Part shown: one piece after another, positions 1-11,561 of the stretch | Numbering within the stretch: position 1 is the first letter of the stretch | How the letters are laid out: each line of letters starts with the position of its first letter | Assembly (NCBI RefSeq): GCF_050624435.1 | Contig: NC_134538.1 | Coordinates: forward strand, 121,369,937-121,433,936 | Reading direction: 5' to 3' | From: Tenrec ecaudatus | Lineage: Eukaryota; Chordata; Mammalia; Afrosoricida; Tenrecidae | DNA length: 64,000 nt | Notes under the pieces: generated by a model | Database searches by the model: none | What the model saw: the letters and a program-made list of their open reading frames with translations, nothing else | Told to the model about the DNA's origin: nothing | Made by a program: the position numbers and the translations under genes

Positions 1-660
1 CATTGTTTTAAGCTTTTTTCTAATACTTAAAAGATCTTTTAAATATCTAATTGATAGTGATTATTTTATTGTTGTACTGCTGGTTAAGCTAAATAAAATA
101 AAATGACTCATTTGAATAGTTTAACTTCTGTCACTGTTCACAAGAAAGTTTTACCATCAACCAATCACACACTCTATGCAAATAATGACACAGGTGGTGC
201 AAATAATTAACACACTGAAAGCCTGGAGGTTTGAGTTCACCAAGATAGGCCTGGAAATATATTTATCAAAAAGTCAACCCTTGAAAACTGTGAATCTTAG
301 TTGTTCTCTGGAGATACTTGTATGGTTGGTAAAGTTCCACACAACAACAATAAAGGAAATATCACAATAAAGTCACAGTAATTTTTTGTTTTCCAGTACA
401 TATAAAATTATGTTTACAATATTTAAGATAGTATATTAAGTATGCAAAAGCAATACTAAAAAGTTTGAAATATCTAGAGAATTAGAAAAATGTATCACAG
501 AGACACAAAGTGGGCACATGCTACTGCCAGTAGATTTGCTTAATGCAAGGTTGCCATACACGTTCACTTGTTGTAGCACAGTACCTGCAAAGTCCACATA
601 AAGTGAGATGTGCTTGTAAGAGCCTCCATTTGAAACATTAAGTAAATCAGAGTTCCAGTG
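1..660. other. AT-rich non-coding stretch, nothing recognised
   Basis: No coding exon, RNA gene or recognisable interspersed repeat was seen here. By synteny it should lie in intron 1 of PHTF2, which is transcribed leftward. Confidence 0.4.
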
Positions 661-1240
661 ATTTACTAAAATTGTTGTTAGGTGCCGTTTGTAGGTTCAG
701 ACACACAGTGAATGGAACATTACCTAATCCTGCACCATCCTCACAATTGTTCTTATATATGAGCCCCTGGTTGTAGCCACTGTATCAATCCATCTTGTCC
801 AGGGCCTTCCACTTTTTTGCTGTCCTTCTACTTTGTCAAGAATGTCATCCATCTCCAGGGAATGGCCTCTCTATGACATGTCCAAAGTGCATGAGCGAAT
901 GTCTCACCAGTCTTTCCTCTTAGGAGTATGATGGCTCTACTTCTTCTGAGACAGATGTTTGTTTTTATGGTTTTTTGGCAGTCCGTGGTACCTTCAAACT
1001 CTTCACCAATTCCAAAATTCAAATACATTTCTTCTTTGGTCTTCATTATTCAGTGTCCAACTTTCACACGCATATGAGGCACCGTATATAGTTGAGTATA
1101 ATATCAGCTGACCCAACTATCAGCCAAAGCATCTAATTTTACCACAAAAACTGCATTAAAAATGTGCTGAAAATCTTGGCTTATACTTGAGTATAGTGGT
1201 AATTGAAAATACATTGGCTTAGGTCAGGCACAGAAAAGAC
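661..1240 (-). mobile_element. RTE-clade LINE fragment, antisense
   Basis: The + strand carries the reverse complement of the RTE family common in afrotherian genomes: a stretch resembling 'catcctcacaattgtt', the 'tgtccaaagtgcatgag' region, and the 'ggcttaggtcaggc' region. The fragment is degenerate and has no usable reading frame. It abuts a second RTE piece in the opposite orientation at 1260-1450. Confidence 0.7.
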
Positions 1241-1259
1241 TGAAGTTGGCAAGGATTTA

Positions 1260-1455
1260 ACCTTGCTCATATCCACAATCAATACTCATAGAAACAGCTG
1301 TCAAGTTATCAAATTATGCATTACACTGGATAAATCTGCTGCACAAAACCTCTTTACAAAGTGGTGAAAAGCATGGAAGATACTTTGAGGAACACAGTGT
1401 ACCTAACACAAGCCTGGTATTCCCAATCACCTGTACTAAAACAGAAGTGCACTGA
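1260..1455 (+). mobile_element. RTE-clade LINE fragment, sense
   Basis: It reads in sense through the 'ataaatctgctgcacaaaacctcttta' to 'cctaacacaagcctggtattc' segment of the same RTE family. The last part is the complement of the segment at about 1190-1230, so the two pieces form a short inverted pair. It is not coding. Confidence 0.6.
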
Positions 1456-1469
1456 ACCAACAAACACAC

Positions 1470-1676
1470 AAATAACTCTAAATTTACTACTGTTGGGTCA
1501 ATTTCAACTCAATGACCCCATAGAACAGAAGAGAAATGCCCAACAGGTTTCCAAGACTGTAAGTCATTATGGAAGCAGATCTTCACAGCTTTATTCCACA
1601 GAGCGGCTGGTGTATCCAAACTATTGATCTTTCATTTCGTAGATATCCGCTTAACCACTGTGCCACCAGGGCTTCT
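1470..1676 (-). repeat. AfroSINE copy, antisense
   Basis: The + strand ends in 'cttaaccactgtgccaccagggc', the complement of the tRNA-related AfroSINE head. The body with 'tttccaagactgtaa' and the tail region with 'cccatagaacagaa' precede it. Confidence 0.75.
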
Positions 1677-2480
1677 TTATAATGTTATTTATAATATCCT
1701 TTTGAATACTTTGAATTTGTTAAAATGAACATGTATGTAGTCCTTTATAAATATTTTTTCTAAGAATTCCACATAAAATAAAATGAAACTGAAAGAAATC
1801 ATGAGCTTCAGTTTACCACAAGCTTTTTGTTGGTTTGTTGGTTGGCCACAAGCTTGATGGCACACCTTAGAGATCCTCCTCGACGAGGATCCTCATTCTT
1901 TAGTCAACAATAATTTCAGCATTTTACTTTAAGGTTCAACATGACAAAGCACACAGTAATTCCCTTCCATGACTTTCAACATAATCAACATGTTCATACT
2001 TTCAAGTTATTGTCTACAAATACTGACCAAATTAAAAACACTGACATGTGAGTTCACAATGACTATTCCCCAGCTATTTCATTTTCTTCTACATTTAAGC
2101 AAATTTATGGCTTACCACTGATTCTTTTACAATGGCTTTGTTGTATTACCTGAATTTTACTGTTTGACCTTGGTTAGTTTGAGGTTACCTCGATTTAATC
2201 ATCCAGTAACATTTTCTAAGAATGGCTCTGGAGTCCACACTCCGTAATTTCTCAAATGTTAAAAGAGAACATTTGCCTATATCCGTTGTATTTAAATAAT
2301 AATTGGGTTGGCATAGTAGGATGCTAATTGACTCCCATTATTTTAATCCCCTTTCTCCTTTTTGAAGAGTATATTTCCAATCACAGATAAAGGTCTGCCC
2401 TATCCCTACTTGCAGCTAAAGCCATGTTACTGCTGTTGAGATATAAGCACAAGTGTTGGGTGAGACTTTCAGTTGGGTTC
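1677..2480. other. Non-coding, no clear element
   Basis: It is AT-rich and no exon, RNA gene or confidently named repeat was seen. It may contain very old repeat remnants. Confidence 0.35.
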
Positions 2481-2499
2481 CTTAAAAGAATCTGACTCA

Positions 2500-3513
2500 T
2501 GCCAGCATGGATTAGGGAACCAATGGAGAGGTCTAAGGGGCCGGCCCCAATCTCAACTATGTGGACACCTGCCCCTCCCCCCAGAAGAATTTATTTCAGA
2601 GGACAGCACTGAATCTGTAGCTCAGGGAGAGGGGCATGTCTGATCAGAGCACATGGGAGCAAATGAAGGGGGAGGAAGAGAGAGTGGAGCACATCCTGGC
2701 CCACCCACCCTGGAGGACGATGTGCCCGCCCAGAGCAGCCAATCCACAGAGAAGACCACATGGCCAGCCCCACTATGACACGACATCCCTTATTAACCCA
2801 TAGCCCTACAGGGGACAACACTGGAGAATTGCCCGACCTGATCCCACCAGACCAAGGCAAAATACTAAGGGCGTGGAACAGAATGGGGAGGAGTACAGAG
2901 TGGAGACCGAAAGCCCATCTGTAGGCAATTGGACATCCCCTTACAGAAGGGTCACAGGGAGATGAGCCAGTCAGGGTGCGATGTAGCAACGATGAAACAC
3001 AACTTTCCTCTAGTTCCTAAAGGCTTCCTCCCCACCCACTATCATGATCCCAATTCTACCTTACAAATCTGGCTAGACCAAAGGATGTACACTGGTACAG
3101 ATAGGAACTGGAAACACAGGGAATCCAGGGCAGATGATTCCTTCAGGACCAGTGGTGAGAGTGGCAATACCAGGAAGGTAGAGGGAGGGTGGGGTGGAAA
3201 GGGGGAACCCATTACAAGGATCTACATATAACCTCTCCCTGGGGGACGGACAACAGAAAAGTGGGTAAAGGGAGACGTCGGACAGGGAAATATATGACAG
3301 AATAATAATTTATAAATTATTAAGGGTTCATGAGGGAGGGGGAGAGGGGAGGGAAGGGGAAAATTGAGGAGTTGATGCCCAGGGGCTTAGGTGGAGAGCA
3401 AATGTTTTGAGAATGATGAAAGCAATGAATGTACAAATGTGCTTTACATAACTGATGTATGTATGGATTGTGATGAGTTGTATGAGTCCCTAATAAAATG
3501 ATTGGGGAAAAAA
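2500..3513 (+). mobile_element. L1 LINE 3' region, 5'-truncated and internally deleted
   Basis: This is a sense copy of the L1 family that dominates the window. It has the 'gagccagtcagggtg' block, the 'acctcccctgggggacgg'-type block, a G-rich polypurine tract at about 3334-3365, and the end 'taataaaatgattgggg' with an A-rich tail. An approximate 11-bp target duplication (aatctgaYtca) flanks it at 2489-2499 and 3514-3524. Compared with the longer antisense copy at 5132-7068, the sequence jumps at about 2880-2890 from the upstream block straight to the distal 3'UTR, so about 1 kb is missing. No ORF2 product is encoded. Confidence 0.8.
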
Positions 3514-3794
3514 AATCTGATTCAATTGGGGAAAGCCCTATGGTTTTCCCCCCCCCATCCTCCTTCATATGCCCTACAGTAGACTGTTGCCTTAAAGGCT
3601 CAAGTTCTACACCGAGCATGAACTTGACTCGAGATCAGAAGTATATTCATGGGAAGAAAGGAGCTTGAGCTAATTGATAAAGCTATCATGCAGAACCCGG
3701 GCTGCCAATCTCCACACTTCTTATCAAAAATTGTAGCCACTGTTACTAGCAATCAAACAAACCTAATACTTACTTCAGGGTATATTATTTTTTG

Positions 3795-4520
3795 AGGTGT
3801 ATATGGGTGGTAACAAATGGGAACACACTTGGTTACTAACCAACAGGTTGGAGGTTTGAATGCACTCAAGGGCTACAAAGGAAGGTCTGACAATCTAGAA
3901 AAAACTAGTCAGTGCAAACCCTATGTAGTTCTCGTGGAATCTAGACTTCCTTGAGCCATTGAGGCTAGATGGAAGTCTGAAGTTTTTGCTCTGAGAATAT
4001 CTTTAACCTTAAACTAAAAATATTTCCTGAGATCTTTAAAGCCAAACAATAACTTAGATTAGCTAGTAAAGAAGTCTATCCTGAGCATTGTGCTCTTTTA
4101 AGATCTGTAAATGAAGGCAAACTGAAGATCCAGGGATTAGATGGGAAACGTGGGAGTGGAACTTTGTACTGATGGGAAGGAGCAACTCACGGGAGGGGGA
4201 GAATGGCTGCACAGCTCAGAACGTAATTCCCATCACTGAATTACACATATGGAAATTTTTGTAATACAGGTATGCCCCTCTGTGTTTAATCAGCAAAAAT
4301 AATAAAAATGGAATAAACTTTGTGGGTCTTTAACCTATGGAACACAGCTCTACTATGACACACATGGTGTCACCATGACCTGGAACTAACTCGATGGCCA
4401 CTGAGTACAATTCCTTGGAATCACACTTTCATTCCATCAAAACCGTGTGAGCATAGTTCTACATTAATTGTCTTCTAAAATGGACCAATGCCTAACCCAC
4501 AGCACCACCAAGGCTCCTGT
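3795..4520. repeat. Degenerate AfroSINE-like remnants
   Basis: Three weak AfroSINE-like patches are visible. A sense copy lies at about 3795-3975 ('ggttactaaccaacaggttggaggtttgaatg'), a sense tail at about 4320-4400 ('taactcgatggccactgag'), and an antisense head at about 4480-4520 ('acccacagcaccaccaaggctcc'). All are strongly diverged. Confidence 0.4.
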
Positions 4521-5130
4521 CCTTCTGAGGTACAAGGCTTAAATTAGAAGCCTTTTCATATTTTACGACAGTTTTCACATTCTTTCCTGGTCTCCCATTT
4601 TGGAAGTATTTAGCATAAGGCTCGGTATCTCCTTTTTCGTATGCTCCTATTCCATTTTTATCTTTTTCCTCTAGCCCAACACTACTCTTTCCTTCTGTGG
4701 TTTTTAATGAAGAAAAATTCTGTGATCCTACATAACTTTTACTTTAAAAAGAAAAGTCACTTTTTAAAAAGAAATGCATATTTTAAAGCACTAAGCTCAA
4801 TCTTTTAAGTTATTGACAATTAAAACGTAAAATTTAAATACTCAACATAAGTTTGCCAACAACAGCTGTACTTCTGCTATTTCTAACATAAGGAAGTAAA
4901 AGGAAGATACCAGTTTCAATTCTTTTTAGAAATTCAAGACAGTAAACAGAAAAAATACAGGGCAAGAGATGAAGTTCTACCCTGCACATAAACATTACAG
5001 TTATCTCCTCCAAGAAAAGAACCAGGAATTATTTCCCTCCTTTAAGCACTCCTCTTTCACCAATTACTCAATTTTCTAAGCACTCCATCCTACAATCTTT
5101 TTTGTGTGTGCCTTAAATCAATGTCTTCTT
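4521..5130. other. Non-coding, nothing recognised
   Basis: No exon, RNA gene or clear repeat was seen. Composition is AT-rich. Confidence 0.35.
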
Positions 5131-5131
5131 T

Positions 5132-7068
5132 TTTTTTATTTAAATCATTTTATTGGGGGCTCATACAACTCTCATTGCAATCCGTATATCCATCCATTGT
5201 GTCAAGCACATTTGTACATTTGTTGCCATCATCATTCTAAAACATTTGCTACCTGAGCCCTTGGTATCAGCTCATTTTTTTTCTCCTCCCTCCCCGCTTC
5301 CCACTCCCTCATGAACCCTTGATAATTTATAAATTATTATTTTATCATATTTTACACTGTCCGATGTCTCGCTTTACCCACTTTTCTGTTGTCCGTCCCC
5401 CAGGGAGGAGGTTATATGTAGATCCTTGTAGTCGGTTACCCCTTTCTAGCTGACCTTCCCTCCACCCTCCCAGTTTCGCCACTCTCACCTCTGGTCCCAA
5501 AGGGATCATCTGTCCTGGATTCCCTGTGTTTCCAGTTCCCATCTACACTAGTGTACATTCTCTGGTCTAGCCAGGTTTGTAAGGTAGAATTGGGATCATG
5601 ATGGCGGTTGCATTTAAGTACAGGAAAGTTGTATGTTTCATGGATGTTACACTGCACCCTGAGTGACCTCCCCGCTACTCCTCTGCAAAGGGATGTCCAG
5701 TTGCCTACAGATGGGCCTTGGGTCCACACCCCCCACTCCCCTTCATTCGATTATATGATTTTTTGTTCTTTGGTGCATGGTACCTGATACCCTCGTGAAC
5801 ACACAGGCTGGTGTGCTTCTTCCATGTGGGCTGTTGCTTCTTAGCTAGATGGCTGCTTGTTTACCTTCAAACCTTTAAGACCTTAGATGCTATATCTTTT
5901 GATAGCTGGGCACCATCACCTTTCTTCATCACATTTGCTTATGCTCCCATTTGTCTTCAGCAGTTGTGTCGAGAAAGTGAGCATTATAGAATGCTAATTT
6001 AATAGAAGAAAGTATTATGCATTGAGGGAGTACTTGAGTGGAGGCCCAATGTCCATCTGCTACCTAAACACTAAACCTATAAATATATGCACATAGATCC
6101 ATTTTACCATCATCATATATACATATATATTTACATATGTACATGCCTTTATTTAGGCCACTATATATGCCCTTTGCCTCCTAGCTCATTCCTCTATTTC
6201 CTTTCACTTTCCTCTTGTCCCACTATCATGCTCAGCATTCATTTGGGTTTCAGTAATTCCTCTGTTACATTGACCTTGATCAAACCCTACCAGGCCTCCC
6301 ACCCACTCCTTGCCACTTGATTTGAATCACTCCTTTGCTTGTCCCTGGGTGTTAACTCCACTTCCTTTCCCCCACCTTTCCCTCTCCTACGTCCCCCCCG
6401 CCCCGGAACCATCAGTCCTGTTATTTTCTTCTCCACATTGTTTATCCAGCATAGCTTATCTAGATAGACCTGCAGAGATAATAATATGCACATAAAAACA
6501 AGACAGAGCCAAACAAAATGACACAGAAAAACAAAATGACAGTAACAACAAAAAAGTCAATGACATACAAAACAAAACCAAAAAAAAGGAAGAAAAACCT
6601 ATAAATAGTTCAAGGTCTGTTTGTTGACCTTTAGGAGTGTTTTCTGGTCGGGTCTGATGGGGTGCCACGCCCTGGCCCCAAAGTCTCTTTTTGCTACTCC
6701 CTCAGGACTTCCTTGTTCTGCTCCCCTTGCTGTTCTATTGCACGCCCTTAGTGTTTTTCCTCTGTGTCCTGGGTCAGCTCAGTCACACATCCCATATGGT
6801 ATCTCCAGTGTAGTCCCATGCAGAGATATGGGTCAGTGTGGGAAGTCACGTCTCCTAGTGGGGCAGGCCATAAGGTCCTCTCTGTGCATTGGCTGCTCTG
6901 AGCAGGGCTATTGTCCTCAGGGCTTGGTGGGTCAGGGTGTGCTCCACTCCCTTCCTCCCTCTTCATTTGCTTCTGCTTCTTTCTGGGCATGGTAGGTAGG
7001 TTCCTTTCTGTCCCCAGAGGGTCTATTGTCATTCTCTGTAGAATCAAGGATTTCATCTTAATGACATG
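5132..7068 (-). mobile_element. L1 LINE 3' region, antisense, longest 3'UTR copy
   Basis: The copy starts on + with a T-run and 'aaatcattttattgggggctcatacaac', the complement of the L1 3' end. It continues for about 1.9 kb through the pyrimidine-rich complement of the polypurine tract, the 'accatcacctttcttcatcacatttgcttatg' block, an A/T microsatellite-like stretch and, at 6640-7050, the upstream block also seen at 2560-2880. It is the best local reference for the order of 3'UTR blocks in this family. No long ORF is kept. Confidence 0.85.
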
Positions 7069-8065
7069 AATCGATTAAGGTTTGTGGGGCCTTCATTTAT
7101 TGATGTGGCCTGACTAAAAATGAGATGAAATAGCTTCAAACATTCATTAGCAACTTGAACGTGGAATGCATGAAGTATGATTTTAAAAAAACAAACCTGA
7201 GAAACAGTAAAAAATGAAATGGAACACTTCAATATTCTAGGCATTAGTGAGCTGAAATCTAAATCTATCATATGGCCTCCTATGCCAGGACCAACATCAT
7301 CAACCAGAGGGATAGCACTGCTACTCAACACCTAGCACATTTCCAGTTCTATCCAGGAGATAATGGTATCAGTGATAGGGAAATATCCATACACCTGCAG
7401 AGAATAGTTAATTTAACTATTATTCAAATTTGCATGCCAACCACTAATTCCAAATAATGAAGCCCTTTACCAACTTCGGCAGTCTAAAACTAATCAAACA
7501 TGCAATCAACATTAACTGATAATTACTGGTGACTGGAACCAATGAAAAAGGGTCAGGATTTGAAAATATGGGCTTCATGAAAGAAATTATGCCAGAGATG
7601 ACATGACAGAATTGTGTAAGACTAATACATTAGAAATATTTTATTCAATAAAGTAAACTGAGTATACATGTCGACCTCACCAAATGGAATAGACAGGCAT
7701 CAAATAAACTACATCTAAGAAGAGATGATGGAGAAACCACTATCAGCAGTCAGAAACAAGGCCAGGACTATCTGCCAATCAGACCATCAACTACTCAGAT
7801 GCAAGTTCCAGGTGAAAAACTTTAAAAATCCAAATAAGACCTTACGAGCCAAAATATATCATGAATACATAATGCCTGAAATTAGTGATCATCTCAATAT
7901 TTACATGCACTAAGGATAGAAGAACAAAGAGTTGTGGGATGATATCCTTTACCTGAAGAAAACAAAGGATCATTAAAAACAAAGAAAAGACTGAAATAGA
8001 TATCAGAGGAGACTGAACCAAATGTAAAATACTGTTTGACTTAAAAATAGATGGTGATATTAAAG
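7069..8065 (+). mobile_element. RTE-clade LINE ORF fragment (endonuclease region), decayed
   Basis: In sense it reads 'aaccagagggatagcactgctactca', 'aacatgcaatcaac', 'gataattactggtgactgg' and 'caccaaatggaatagacaggcatcaaat'. These correspond to the conserved endonuclease part of the RTE ORF, including the TGDW motif before a decayed remainder. Many stops and indels leave only short frames. It begins where the L1 at 5132-7068 ends. Confidence 0.75.
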
Positions 8066-8152
8066 ATGTTGGTAAGTGCCGTAAGAGTAGATTCCGACTA
8101 TTCATAAAGACCTTATGTACAACAGAACGAAACATCACCCAGTCCTCCATCA
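8066..8152 (-). mobile_element. Short RTE fragment, antisense
   Basis: The text 'cttatgtacaacagaacgaaac' followed by a 'cagtcctccatcatcc' stretch is the same segment as at about 690-750, 8745-8815 and 56680-56750. It is a broken end of the RTE family. Confidence 0.5.
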
Positions 8153-8154
8153 TC

Positions 8155-8356
8155 CAAAACAACACACCATCAAGTCAATTCTGGCTCTTCATGATTCTAT
8201 AGGGCAGTAGAAAACTGCTCCTGAAGGTTCTGAGACTATTAATCTTTAAGGGGGAAGACAGCCCCATCGTTCTCCTGCAGAGCTGGTGAGTTGGAAAAGC
8301 CAACCTTGTGGCTAGTGGACCAATGCCTGACCCACAGCACCACTAGGACTTCAAAA
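8155..8356 (-). repeat. AfroSINE copy, antisense
   Basis: The complement of the AfroSINE tail ('accatcaagtcaattctggctc') leads to the complement of the head ('acccacagcaccactaggact'). Confidence 0.7.
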
Positions 8357-8428
8357 ATGTACTCAGCACTAAAACTGAAAGATAAATCCATGGATAATAA
8401 AAGATAGAAACATTAAAAAACATTCTAA

Positions 8429-8667
8429 AGACTCCGGATAGGGCAAGATATGACAAAATAACAATCTATAGATTCTCAAGGGCTCATGAGGGAGGGGGAG
8501 CGGGGAGGGAGGGGGAAAAGAAAGAGGACCTGATGCAAAGGGCTTAAGTGGAGAGCAAATGCTTTGAAAATGATTAGGGCAAAGAATGTACGGATGTGCT
8601 TTATACAATTGATGTATGTATATATATGGATTGTGATAAGAATTGTAGGAGTCCCTAATAAAATGTT
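8429..8667 (+). mobile_element. Short 5'-truncated L1 with target duplication
   Basis: About 240 bp of the L1 3' end: 'actccggatagggcaagatatgac', the polypurine tract, 'gaggacctgatgcaaagggcttaag', and the end 'ccctaataaaatg'. It is flanked by a near-perfect duplication of taaaaaacattctaaa on both sides (about 8412-8428 and 8668-8684). It has a single tail, unlike its sister copies at 18.3 and 41.0 kb. Confidence 0.85.
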
Positions 8668-8727
8668 TAAAAAACATTCTAAAAAGTACAAAACACATAA
8701 GAACAGATGGAACAAATACTGAGATAT

Positions 8728-9300
8728 TATTAGGTGCTCATGAGTCGGTTCCAACTCATGTACAACTTTATGTACAACAGAACAAAACACTGTACAGTCC
8801 TGTCGTATCCTTCCTCAATATGAACCATAGTCAAGTGTCTTAGTGAAGTCAATAAACACATGTAAACATCATCTGGTATGCTCTGCTTTCAGCCAAGGGC
8901 CATCTGATGTCAGCGATATGACACATTCCACATCTTACAAATCTGGCTTGAATTTCTGGCAGTTCCCTGTTAATGTACTGATGCAAGCATTTTTAAATTA
9001 TCTTCAGCAAATTTTTACTTCCAAGTGACATTTATAATATTATCCAATAAATTTTGCATTCTGTTAGTTTGCCTTTCTTTGGAAAGAGTTCAAATATGAT
9101 TCACTTCCAATTGGTTGAACAGGTAGCTGCCTCAAATGTCATGGCACTTGGTACTAGGTTCCTAATTGGACACTGTTGACCTAGTTTCTATGCAGTCCTT
9201 GGTGTCCCAGTCCATGTGCTATAGACTACTGAGAATTTATACTGTTCTTTTGAGGCACCCAACATCTTTCATAGGTCACACCAGAAGGACTCAATATGGA
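8728..9300 (-). mobile_element. RTE-clade LINE fragment, antisense
   Basis: The + strand shows the complement of RTE ORF segments, including 'tcaagtgtcttagtgaagtcaataaacac', 'ctctgctttcagccaagggccatctga' and 'tttgcctttctttggaaag'. The frame is destroyed. Confidence 0.7.
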
Positions 9301-9384
9301 AATTCCACTAAGGGAACTGGGCTTTAACTCAAACCCACAAGCAGCCATTGGACTGATGGCTGAAATTTCCAAGTATAAGCAGGA

Positions 9385-10000
9385 GACGACTGGCTAGACC
9401 AGAGCATGTACACAGGTACAGATAAGAGCTGGAAACACAGGCAACCCAGGACAGAAAAATCCCTCAGGACCAATATTGAGAGTAGCCATACCAGGAGGGT
9501 AAAGGGAAGGTGGGGGTTGAAAGGGGGAACCAGTCACAATGATCTACATATAACTCCCTCCCAGGGGGATGGACAACAGAAAAGTGGGTGAAGGGAGACA
9601 TCAGTCAGTATAAGACATGAAAAATTATCATTTATAATTTATCAAGGGTTCATGAGGGAGGGAGGGGGTAAAATGAGAAGCTTATACCAAAGGCTCAAGT
9701 AGAAAGAAAATGTTTAGAAAATGATGGCAGCGGGGAGCAGGCAGTGAGGGGGGAGGGAAAAGGAAAATGAGCTGATTCTAGGAACCCAAGTAGAAGGCAA
9801 ATTTTGAAAATGATGAGGGCAACAAATGTATAAGGGTGCTTTAATCAATTGATGTATGGATTGTGATAAGAGTTATATGAGCCCCAATAAAATGATTTAT
9901 TTAAAAAAATGATGGCAATGAATGTACAAATGTGCTTGACATGATGGAAGGATAGATGGATTGTGGTAAGAGTGTACAAGCCCCCAATAAAATGATTTTT
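9385..10000 (+). mobile_element. Nested pair of L1 3' ends
   Basis: An outer L1 3' region (9385-9729, resuming at about 9917-9998 with its own 'cccccaataaaatga' end) is interrupted by a second L1 3' end of about 180 bp (9731-9910). The inner copy is flanked by aaaatgatggca on both sides, a target duplication, and ends in its own AATAAAATGATT plus A-run. Confidence 0.8.
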
Positions 10001-10350
10001 TTTAGATGATTACTAGGCCAAAGGCATAGAACTGGCAGATGTTGAGCTTTGATTCAAACCTCTTGCCTTGAGAGTGCCCCAATGAATGATGGCCCTGAAC
10101 TACCATATATTATTTTAATGTCCTTCTTGCTTCATTATGATGTGTATGAAACTGGTAAGTATGGCTCTCCTGCTGTGAATGATTACTGGAAGGTTTGTCC
10201 TATCATCAACCCCCATTGTTTAGTGTAAATAGTGTCCAGTCATATAAGAGTTGTACAAGTCAGCAATTCATGTACTGCAGTTCATAGCTGACCTATAATT
10301 TCATTTTTTAAACAGTGTTTTACATTCTCTAACACTGGCTACACTAATGA
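10001..10350. other. Non-coding, nothing recognised
   Basis: No exon, RNA gene or clear repeat was identified. Confidence 0.3.
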
Positions 10351-10354
10351 CACC

Positions 10355-10545
10355 AACAGCGAGCAGTGGCTATGTACTGGGCTGCTAACCACCAGGCCAA
10401 CCACTCAAAACACCAGCGGGCTCCACAGAAGGGTAAGACGTTCTACTCCTATGAAGAGCTGCAGTCTCAGAGATGCAAGGTGCAGTTCAAGCCTGGTCTA
10501 CACTGCTGCTGAGTCAGCATGGACTTGATGGCACTTGGAGTGATG
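10355..10545 (+). repeat. AfroSINE copy, diverged
   Basis: The head-like stretch 'gggctgctaaccaccaggccaaccactcaaa', body ('agagctgcagtctcagagatgca') and tail-like 'catggacttgatggcacttgg' are in sense order. Confidence 0.55.
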
Positions 10546-10611
10546 CCCTGGAGGATGACTGATAATACGTTCTAATATAAAATGAAAATGGTTATCTATG
10601 AGTTGAACCAG

Positions 10612-11080
10612 AGACTTATATAAACCACAGAAGCAGGAATGGACTGGGGGTTTACACTTAATTCTAGCTCCAATCCAAGAACAATTCGTTCTTATAAGAT
10701 GGCCCTGCTTTATTATCCCCTCCCTGAAGAGATGGCTGAAGACGTGAGTGCTACAGCAGAGAAACTAGATAGTGCCTGGCTTTCAAACAGCAGCTGTAAC
10801 ATGAGGCACCAACTACCTTCACAGATGACATCAAATATGGCAAAGAGAGGTTGGTCAAAACGTATCTTATCTCTTGACCTCCCTTTTGACCCATTTTAAA
10901 GATATTTGTTTAAAAATTTAAAAATGTTTTAAAACGGGAAGGGGAAATACATGTGGATGAAGCTTCTGGTGAATCCCCTCTGACACTGGACCAGGGATGT
11001 GAACAGCTTGTTATCATGCAAAATGCACTGGAAAGTGAATTGTTGCAGATGCACTTCGGTTAAAATTTAGCACCCTGTAA
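10612..11080 (+). repeat. Unassigned interspersed repeat, copy 1
   Basis: It shares a series of blocks with 14455-14965: 'ccaagaacaattcgttcttataaga' with 'tggccctgct', 'gaagagatggctgaaga', 'aaatacatgtggatgaagcttctggtgaatcc' and a closing 'cagatg...cacc' stretch. The two copies are in the same orientation about 3.8 kb apart. I cannot name the family. The 86-residue frame at 10639-10899 is inside it and is not supported as a gene. Confidence 0.55.
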
Positions 11081-11107
11081 TATTATCTCCTTTATGATTC
11101 CATCTAT

Positions 11108-11280
11108 GGAGACTTGGTGGTGTAGTAGTTACTGATTGGGATGCAATTAGCAAGAGCAGCAGTTCAAAGCCACCAGCAGCTCCAAGGGAGGAAAAATTAC
11201 TCTCTACTCCCATAAACAGTTAATCTCAGAAATCCACAGGTCACTATGAGTCATTATTGACTTGATGGCATGAGTATGAT
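11108..11280 (+). repeat. AfroSINE copy
   Basis: The head 'gagacttggtggtgtagtagtta' is followed by the body with 'cccataaacagttaatctcagaaa' and the tail 'attgacttgatggcatgagt'. Confidence 0.75.
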
Positions 11281-11561
11281 CCATTAAATTTGTTCGTTTT
11301 TAACATTTTCTTTTTTTACATTGAGGTTTTAATGTTTTATTTTGTTATTGTTATTTATGTTTTTCCATATATGAAATCCAAGGAGAGTAATCTATTGAGA
11401 CCATTGGATTAATGGTTCCTTGATGATATAGCAAGAAAGGGTGAGGGGAAATGGAGAGCCAATAACAATGTATGTAAGAATCAAGAAAATGTTCAAAATT
11501 GAGTGTGGTGATGATTGCACATTCTTGATGTGATAGAACTATTGAATTATACAATGTGATT

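Noticed and set aside
6621-6995. 124-aa frame on + as a gene
   Set aside because: It is antisense to an L1 3' region also present at 2560-2880, where the frame is not kept.
7053-7331. 92-aa frame on - as a gene
   Set aside because: It is antisense to the decayed RTE endonuclease region.
10639-10899. 86-aa frame as a possible small gene
   Set aside because: It starts inside a repeat with a second diverged copy at 14.5 kb where the frame is not kept.
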